The notes beneath the pieces are model-generated. The model saw only the letters and a program-made list of their open reading frames with translations. It did not search any database and was not told where the DNA came from. The translations under genes and the position numbers were made by a program. DNA of 10,352 nucleotides from contig JBGPIK010000241.1 of the NCBI GenBank assembly GCA_041484845.1, positions 1-10,352 on the forward strand, in the 5' to 3' direction. Each line of letters begins with the position of its first letter. Position 1 is the first letter of the stretch. The stretch is from JBGPIK01 sp041484845 (GTDB taxonomy: Bacteria; Desulfobacterota; Binatia; UBA9968). Shown here one piece after another: positions 5,796 to 10,352 of the stretch.

Positions 5796-6956
5796 TCACG
5801 GCGCCACTTTCATCTCCAACACCTCATTCCACTGCTGCTGCTCTTCGTAAAGCGCGGTAAACTTCATGCCCGGTTTAAAAAACGAGCGGTCGGCAATCCC
5901 CTCGATGTCGCTCGCGTTCGAGATTCTCAACGCGAGCGGCTGACCGGCATCTGTCGCGACGGTGAGATAGCGCCCCTCCTCTTGAATCTTCGTGATCGTT
6001 CCTTTGACCGTCTTCTCGACCGAGGGCGTGATCTCCGGACCTTCGCCCTGTAGCTCGCGATAAATCGCCGCCGCCGTTACCGGGAGATGCTGCGTGCGAT
6101 CCCAATCTTTGTATTCGTTCATGTGAAATTGTTTGCGGATTTGTTCCAGCGTCATTCCTTTATCCATCATGCCGCGCACTCGCTGGCGCGCGATGGTCAG
6201 ATAATCGATCATCGCTTGCAGATCTTTAGTGTCGCTGATCGGCCCGTGTCCGGGAATAACGAACTTCGGCTTGAGCGGAATAAAGGCCTCTAGCTGCTTG
6301 AGCATCCCCCATGTCGTGCCGTGGCTGTAGTCAGGCCGGATGTCCGGATGACGCTCTTTATAGCCGACGAATCCGGCGTGCAGCACGCCGCTCTGAGGCA
6401 GCCATACTCCGATGTCTCCCGGATTGTACTTGTCATCGACATAGATGAGCTCGATCAGTTTGCCGCCGAGGTTGAGCGTCATATGGTCATTGAAACTCAG
6501 GACGGTATCGAGCGGATTAAAGTCTTTCAGCGCCTCCTGCCGCTCCGGGAATCTCTTCCGCCAGGCCTTCACGAGATTGGGTTTCCAGCTCTTCCACTCT
6601 TTGGCCACTCTCTCGTGCATGATCACCGTCGCGGGCGGGGAGAAAAGCGGCGTGCCGCCGATGTGGTCGCCGTGGTTTTGCGTGATGACGACATAACGCA
6701 CAGGCTGCTTGGTGACGTCTTGAATGTTTTTGAGAATATTATGCGTCTCCGGCTGATTGTTGCCGGTGTCGACAACAACCACGCCCTGCGAAGTAACGAC
6801 AATAAGCGCGTTGGCGTCATTGAGTTTCCCGACGTACGCATAAACATCGTCGGCCAATTTTCTGAATTCCGGTTTTTCCGGCGTGATCGCACCGGCCTGC
6901 AGCGGCAGTGACAGGAGGAGGCCAAGAATAAAGAGCGGCCATAGATTTTGCTTCAT
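5796..6956 (-). CDS. exported MBL-fold hydrolase-like protein with altered zinc ligands
   Basis: A 386-residue protein. Residues 1-23 are a Sec signal peptide (MKQNLW, then a Leu-rich core, LQAGA). The MBL domain follows (about 30-255): ALIVVTSQGVVVVDTG (50-65), ITQNHGDHIGGTP (91-103), YNPGDIGVWLP (177-187), GVLHAGFVGY (190-199) and VIPGHGPISD (233-242). The canonical first His is Gln93 (QxHxDH, with His95, Asp97, His98 kept), the His of GHTPGD is Tyr177, and the bridging Asp of AGD is Phe196; His237 is present. Some MBL enzymes of the GOB type also use Gln at the first position, but loss of the third His and the Asp argues against a normal di-zinc centre. Residues ~315-386 form a separate beta-rich tail of unknown role (VKGTITKIQEEGRYLTV). 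The start is supported by GAGGTGA four bases upstream. Probably co-transcribed with the RidA-like gene. Substrate unknown. Confidence 0.88.
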   Translation of the reverse strand: MKQNLWPLFILGLLLSLPLQAGAITPEKPEFRKLADDVYAYVGKLNDANALIVVTSQGVVVVDTGNNQPETHNILKNIQDVTKQPVRYVVITQNHGDHIGGTPLFSPPATVIMHERVAKEWKSWKPNLVKAWRKRFPERQEALKDFNPLDTVLSFNDHMTLNLGGKLIELIYVDDKYNPGDIGVWLPQSGVLHAGFVGYKERHPDIRPDYSHGTTWGMLKQLEAFIPLKPKFVIPGHGPISDTKDLQAMIDYLTIARQRVRGMMDKGMTLEQIRKQFHMNEYKDWDRTQHLPVTAAAIYRELQGEGPEITPSVEKTVKGTITKIQEEGRYLTVATDAGQPLALRISNASDIEGIADRSFFKPGMKFTALYEEQQQWNEVLEMKVAP

Positions 6957-6976
6957 GACTTCACCTCAATTCCGTA

Positions 6977-7035
6977 TCATTTCGAGCCCTTCGGCTCCGC
7001 GAGAAATCTTAAATCCTCGCGCTCTCGGGATGACA
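6977..7035. repeat. TCATTTCGAG-type long imperfect palindrome
   Basis: The outer arms are TCATTTCGAG (6978-6987) and CTCGGGATGA (about 7023-7032), matching at eight of ten positions as an inverted repeat. Inside are CGAGAAATCTT and AAATCCTCGCG, a second inverted pair. This is the layout of a common environmental-genome repeat with arms ending GTCATTTCGAGC/GCTCGAAATGAC. It fills the gap between the NMT1-like gene's stop and the MBL gene's start and could fold in the leader of the MBL mRNA. Confidence 0.6.
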
Positions 7036-7129
7036 AATCAATGTGTGGGGCATTTCGGCATTTCGAAACAGTCTCTCAAACTGGGAAGAAACCACGGTTT
7101 GGAACGCGCAAAGTGTCCTTAGTCTCAAC

Positions 7130-8245
7130 TTACTCGCCGTGCTCCCTTGGCTTTTGGTAGAGACGCTCGAAAAAGCCGTCGTTCTCGATCTCTTGGATAA
7201 TAGTTGCATCCACAAGGTCCTTTGCGCTTTTTCCCTTTAGTTCTTGTTTCGCCGCGAATTCATCCACTCCGAGCGCGACGTTCTCCAGCTTCGGAAACGG
7301 ACGTTGTGGGATCGCTATCTGCACATAAGTACGGTACATGAAATCGAGTAGCGCTGGATCCTTCACGTTCAGATAGCGGCCATAGATGCGATCAGCCTGC
7401 GCGCGGTCCTGCCGCGCCAATGCGATCGCTTCGCATAGGGCTCGAATAAATCCTTTCACCATGGGACGTGCCTTGATAAGCAGCGGGCGCGCCACGGCGA
7501 AATCGACCCCTCCGCCGATAAACAGCTTCAGGCTCTCGTTATCGGCAAGAACGCGCACTTTACCCATTTCACCTCTTCTCTCTAAATCGAAGAGATTGTC
7601 CTCGTTGCTCGTCGTTGCGTCGATCTCACCTCTTAGAAGCGCGTTCAGCCGGGTGACGCTCCGGCCACCCATAGGCACGAGCGTCACGTCTCTTTCAGGA
7701 TTTAAGCCGAGACGCTGCAAGGCTTCCCGCGTGATGCGGTCCTGGCTGCTGTTGATCTCCCCGGTTGCAACCTTTTTTCCTTTCAATTGCTCCGGTCGGG
7801 TAATCGACGGCTGGGCAAGTAGTTTCACAACGCTGTAGCCGGTGTTGGCGACGAAAACCAGGTCAAAGCCGTCGCCGATGCCGGAGACGAGCCAGTTTGC
7901 CGTCGCGGCATAAATTTGTCCTTCGCGTTTTTGCAGCGACCGCATCAGCTCTTCGCTGGAGTTGAGTTCTTTGAGCGTAATGTTTAGGCCGTTTTTTTCA
8001 AACAACCCCGCATCGCGCGCCAGCCACAGCGGCAACTTCGGCGGTCGAGCGGGATAGGAGACAACCGTCACGGTTGCGGTCTCGGCAGCAATGCTAGCTT
8101 CCGCGGCAAGAGCGCTCCCAAGAATCAAAACAACTAATATGAGAATGAATTTGCCGGCAACAAGCTTACGGGGTATCAAAAACAATTTATGAGACTTTAT
8201 CCCAAAATCGTCACCCCCGAACGTTTTTATCGGGGGTCCAGTCAT
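7130..8245 (-). CDS. NMT1/SsuA-like ABC transporter substrate-binding protein
   Basis: About 371 residues from the ATG at 8245. A signal peptide core (KFILILVVLILGSALAAEA) is followed by TVVSYPARPPKLPLWLARDAGLFEKNGLNI, the signature start of NMT1/THI5-like, SsuA/TauA-type binding proteins. Later features are ITRPEQLKGKKVATGEI, LGLNPERDVTLVPMG and the RGEIDATTSNEDN region. Such proteins bind sulfonates, pyrimidine precursors, aromatic acids or nitrate-like anions; the ligand is not readable. The frame stays open to an ATG at 8419, but the extra 58 residues translate two palindromic repeats and precede the signal peptide, so I reject that start. No Shine-Dalgarno site is clear; a TTG at 8185 would give a more compact signal peptide. 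There is no permease or ATPase nearby. It could share a transcript with the amidohydrolase upstream or the MBL gene downstream, but both gaps exceed 170 bases. Confidence 0.85.
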   Translation of the reverse strand: MTGPPIKTFGGDDFGIKSHKLFLIPRKLVAGKFILILVVLILGSALAAEASIAAETATVTVVSYPARPPKLPLWLARDAGLFEKNGLNITLKELNSSEELMRSLQKREGQIYAATANWLVSGIGDGFDLVFVANTGYSVVKLLAQPSITRPEQLKGKKVATGEINSSQDRITREALQRLGLNPERDVTLVPMGGRSVTRLNALLRGEIDATTSNEDNLFDLERRGEMGKVRVLADNESLKLFIGGGVDFAVARPLLIKARPMVKGFIRALCEAIALARQDRAQADRIYGRYLNVKDPALLDFMYRTYVQIAIPQRPFPKLENVALGVDEFAAKQELKGKSAKDLVDATIIQEIENDGFFERLYQKPREHGE

Positions 8246-8264
8246 GGTCCGACATTGCGTACTA

Positions 8265-8292
8265 TGACCCTGAGCGCAGGTCGAACGGGTCA
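8265..8292. repeat. TGACCC/GGGTCA palindromic repeat
   Basis: TGACCC (8265-8270) and GGGTCA (8287-8292) are perfect inverted arms around TGAGCGCAGGTCGAAC. The arrangement parallels the GTCATCCTGAG...GAAGGAT element at 1291-1320, with changes on both arms that keep pairing. It lies just upstream of the preferred start of the NMT1-like gene. Confidence 0.55.
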
Positions 8293-8305
8293 CAGTTTCA
8301 TCTGG

Positions 8306-8330
8306 ATTCCCGATAGAAGCATTCGGGAAT
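8306..8330. repeat. GGATTCCCGA-type REP-like hairpin
   Basis: ATTCCCGA (8306-8313) pairs perfectly with TCGGGAAT (8323-8330) across a nine-base loop. Flanks CTGG before and GACA after match the widespread CTGGATTCCCG...CGGGAATGACA intergenic repeat. It is 13 bases from the TGACCC repeat, forming a tandem pair in the leader of the NMT1-like gene. Confidence 0.6.
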
Positions 8331-8419
8331 GACAGACTCTTAGAGGTCTGGGAATAGCTTTTGGGCAACAAGCTGCGGGGAATTGATCCAAAAAAAATAA
8401 AGCGGCCTGCGTTCTTCAT

Positions 8420-8687
8420 TTTGGCTAACCCAACTTTTACTCAGCCCGGATTCCGCAGTTGAGATTGAGAGCGAAGTCCGTGCGAGACGTAAACCCGGAG
8501 CGGCGAAGACAGGGAAACGAATAGTTTCAAGGTCTTCTTTGGTGCTTGGCCCGCCGCTACGTTTTGCCTCCAGAGATTACCTTATGCACCGAAGCCGAGT
8601 GGCCGCTAAGGGGCAGCGGTCTATTATCTTCGCTGTGTAGGGCTTACGCCTCGCGCACTACGCTACTTCCAACCGCGGAATCCGAGC
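8420..8687. other. intergenic stretch after the amidohydrolase
   Basis: No supported gene. A small hairpin, CCGCT with AGCGG around seven bases, lies at about 8602-8618 without a T-run, so it is not a convincing terminator. There is no clear promoter for the NMT1-like gene. Confidence 0.4.
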
Positions 8688-10121
8688 TCAAGGACGATCC
8701 GCTATCGGCCGGGGAACGGCGTTGCGATAATCCGGGTGAAACGATGTGTCGATGGCCTTGCCGTCCATAAACAGCTTTTCCACGTCCTGGGTGGCAAAAA
8801 TATCTTTCATCGGATCGCCGCGGATGATCACGAGATCGGCGGTCTTGCCTTTTTCGACGCTGCCGTAATCTTTGTCTTTGCCCCAGGCCTGAGCCACATT
8901 GAGACTCGCGGATTGAATCGCCTGAAGGGGGTTGAATCCCGCGTCGATCATAAGCGCAAGCTCGGCGTGGACGCCGTAACCCGCGAGTATGTTATCGGGA
9001 TCGGAGCCCAAATGCATCTTGCCGCCTGCGGCGACAAAGCGCCGGGCGAAATCCTGGACCATCTTAAGCCCGGACAGCAATTGAGCGCGTTTCTCTGACG
9101 ATGCATTGTCGAAATACGAAAAGTGCGCCTCGCTCTCCTTGCGAATATAGGCAAGAAGATAACGCAAGTTCGGATCTTTGAGCAGCGCCAACTCTTGCTC
9201 CTTCATTTGGGCTGCGCGCGGCGAAAGCGCGCGAAATGTCGTGCCCCAGGTCGGGCTCCAATGGACATTTTTCGCAACCATCGCCCTGATGATCCGGTCA
9301 AACATCTGCGGCTCCATCTGCGTATGGACTTCCGCGGTGGTAATTTTTTGGTTGATGCGCGCTAGATCTAACTCCGCTTTCTTCTGCGCATCCTGAATTG
9401 AAGTGTACGCGACCGACCACGAATGCTCGACCGACTGGTAACCGGCATCCGCCGCCGCGAAAATATCCAACGAATGAGCCATCACCGGTTTGCCCAACCG
9501 GTGCGCCTCTTCCGCGGCCGCCTTAGCGACATTGGGCGTGAGCCGCTCGAAGAGCTTATAGCCGTCCACGCCCTTTTCCGCCAACATTCGAACGGCCTTG
9601 CGCGCCTCTTCCTCGTTGTTAACGATAATGCTGGTGCGCTGTCGCCGGACCGCGCCCATCCCCGCAGGCGGAGGGCCGTCGATAACATTGCCGGACGCCC
9701 AGACGCGCGGGCCCCGAATGGTTCCGTTTCTGACGCCCTCTCGTTGGGCTATGACCCAGTCCACAGGGTTATTGGAAATCGTCGGACAGACCGTGATGCC
9801 AAAATGGAGATAAAGCTCTCCCATCCAGTCGCGCAAATGGCAGTGGCCGTCGATGAGCCCCGGCAAAAGGGTCTCGCCTTTTGCGTCGATTAATTCCGCG
9901 CCTTCCGGCACCGAGACTTGAGCCCGTGTGCCAGCCGCGATGAACCTGCCATTCTGCATCACGACGGCAGAGTCGGCGATCGGCGCGCGACCGGTGCCGT
10001 CGATCAGCGTGGCGCCAACAATCGCGATGGGCCGCGCTTGCGCCCTTGCGCACTGTTCAGCCGACAGAAACAACGCGAACACCAGCAAGCTCACGCATAA
10101 AACGTGGATAAGTCGAGGCAC
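8688..10121 (-). CDS. exported amidohydrolase (imidazolonepropionase/prolidase-like, COG1228 type)
   Basis: With a GTG start at 10121 the protein is 477 residues. Residues 1-29 are a clear signal peptide (MPRLIHVLCVSLLVFALFL, ending ARAQA), placing it in the periplasm. Then comes the usual N-terminal small domain (VGATLIDGTG; VVMQNGRFIAAG) and the TIM barrel. The metal ligands are all present: LPGLIDGHCHL (His93, His95), DGYKLF (Lys189, the likely carboxylated Lys), MAHSLD (His216), VEHSW (His233) and GSDPDN (Asp374). The C-terminus closes with GSVEKGKTADLVIIRGDP, typical of the superfamily. It hydrolyses a C-N bond in a cyclic amide, peptide or related compound; the substrate is unknown. AAGGAGG four bases before GTG decides the start; the frame is open up to an ATG at 10247, but those 42 residues lack a Shine-Dalgarno site and would bury the signal peptide. 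First of the minus-strand genes. Confidence 0.9.
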   Translation of the reverse strand: MPRLIHVLCVSLLVFALFLSAEQCARAQARPIAIVGATLIDGTGRAPIADSAVVMQNGRFIAAGTRAQVSVPEGAELIDAKGETLLPGLIDGHCHLRDWMGELYLHFGITVCPTISNNPVDWVIAQREGVRNGTIRGPRVWASGNVIDGPPPAGMGAVRRQRTSIIVNNEEEARKAVRMLAEKGVDGYKLFERLTPNVAKAAAEEAHRLGKPVMAHSLDIFAAADAGYQSVEHSWSVAYTSIQDAQKKAELDLARINQKITTAEVHTQMEPQMFDRIIRAMVAKNVHWSPTWGTTFRALSPRAAQMKEQELALLKDPNLRYLLAYIRKESEAHFSYFDNASSEKRAQLLSGLKMVQDFARRFVAAGGKMHLGSDPDNILAGYGVHAELALMIDAGFNPLQAIQSASLNVAQAWGKDKDYGSVEKGKTADLVIIRGDPMKDIFATQDVEKLFMDGKAIDTSFHPDYRNAVPRPIADRP

Positions 10122-10125
10122 AAAC

Positions 10126-10132
10126 CCTCCTT
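10126..10132 (-). promoter_or_regulatory. Shine-Dalgarno site that fixes the GTG start of the amidohydrolase
   Basis: On the minus strand AAGGAGG (10132-10126) precedes GTG (10121-10119) with GTTT between. It is the strongest ribosome-binding site in the window and places the start directly at the signal peptide, overruling the ATG at 10247. Confidence 0.85.
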
Positions 10133-10336
10133 CACTTAGCCGTGTAGAGTTGATCGATGAACGCCCTGACCAAGCCTGGTGAGATACGACCGACCCTGCT
10201 CGTTTGAACCTACCGAGACGTGCGGTCGGATTAGCTGCTCGTATCACAACGGAGCGGGCACCGGCAACAGCGCGCCGCTGGTTCGAATGTCTTACTTAGT
10301 CAGGCCACAGCCTGTGTTTACCACGGAGGCCCCAGC

Positions 10337-10349
10337 GCGGCTGAGCCGC
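10337..10349. repeat. short GC-rich palindrome at the right edge
   Basis: GCGGCT and AGCCGC are perfect arms around one G. The surrounding bases 10133-10352 contain no supported gene. The arrangement could be the edge of a hairpin or chance in GC-rich DNA; the window ends before context can be judged. Confidence 0.2.
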
Positions 10350-10352
10350 AAC

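Noticed and set aside
6321..6911. 196-codon forward open frame opposite the exported MBL gene
   Set aside because: Antisense to conserved MBL motifs, with no Shine-Dalgarno site and no recognisable domain.
8546..8770. 74-codon forward open frame
   Set aside because: It runs into the 3' end of the amidohydrolase on the other strand, with no ribosome-binding site and no recognisable content.
9423..9893. Forward open frame within the amidohydrolase region
   Set aside because: Antisense to the catalytic barrel of the amidohydrolase and shows no motif.
10122..10247. N-terminal extension of the amidohydrolase to the ATG at 10247
   Set aside because: There is no ribosome-binding site and the signal peptide would be internal; AAGGAGG directly before the GTG at 10121 is decisive.

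Overview
The window is bacterial chromosomal DNA of moderate to slightly high GC. It holds seven protein genes, one tRNA gene, one decayed transposase fragment and several short palindromic repeats. Canonical Shine-Dalgarno sites, Sec-type signal peptides and a tRNA with an encoded CCA fit a Gram-negative-type bacterium. The gene mix (orphan ABC binding proteins, a ThDP enzyme, an exported amidohydrolase, metallo-beta-lactamase-fold proteins) and the repeat style resemble uncultured soil or groundwater lineages near the old Deltaproteobacteria, Rokubacteria or Binatia. That placement is an impression from gene content; no rRNA or marker gene is present.

Layout, left to right. Bases 1-161 hold only a possible gene tail and the leader of the first gene. 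A forward gene at 162-758 encodes a small metallo-beta-lactamase (MBL)-fold protein with a largely lost metal site. Bases 759-1762 are gene-poor, with a possible terminator, an inverted repeat, two REP-like repeats and the C-terminal relic of a REP-associated (RAYT/Y1-type) transposase. From 1763 to 10121 every gene lies on the minus strand. Read in the direction of transcription they are: an exported amidohydrolase (10121-8688), an NMT1/SsuA-like binding protein (8245-7130), an exported MBL-fold protein (6956-5796), an exported RidA-like protein (5713-5210), tRNA-Val(CAC) (5098-5022), an AfuA/FbpA-like binding protein (4718-3663) and a ThDP-dependent enzyme of the acetolactate synthase/benzoylformate decarboxylase superfamily (3550-1763).

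Working together. Two pairs look co-transcribed: MBL plus RidA (82 bp apart) and binding protein plus ThDP enzyme (112 bp apart). Five of the seven proteins carry an N-terminal signal sequence, so much of the window works outside the cytoplasm. Two solute-binding proteins of unrelated families are present without a permease or ATPase. A scavenging role for small organic compounds is the simplest reading, but no substrate can be read from the sequence.

Most notable: three separate enzyme-fold proteins (both MBL-fold proteins and the RidA-like protein) have substitutions at canonical catalytic or metal-binding residues although their reading frames are intact. I did not find a clearly new multi-gene system. 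The best leads are the exported MBL/RidA pair with altered active sites and the RAYT relic lying among REP-like palindromes.
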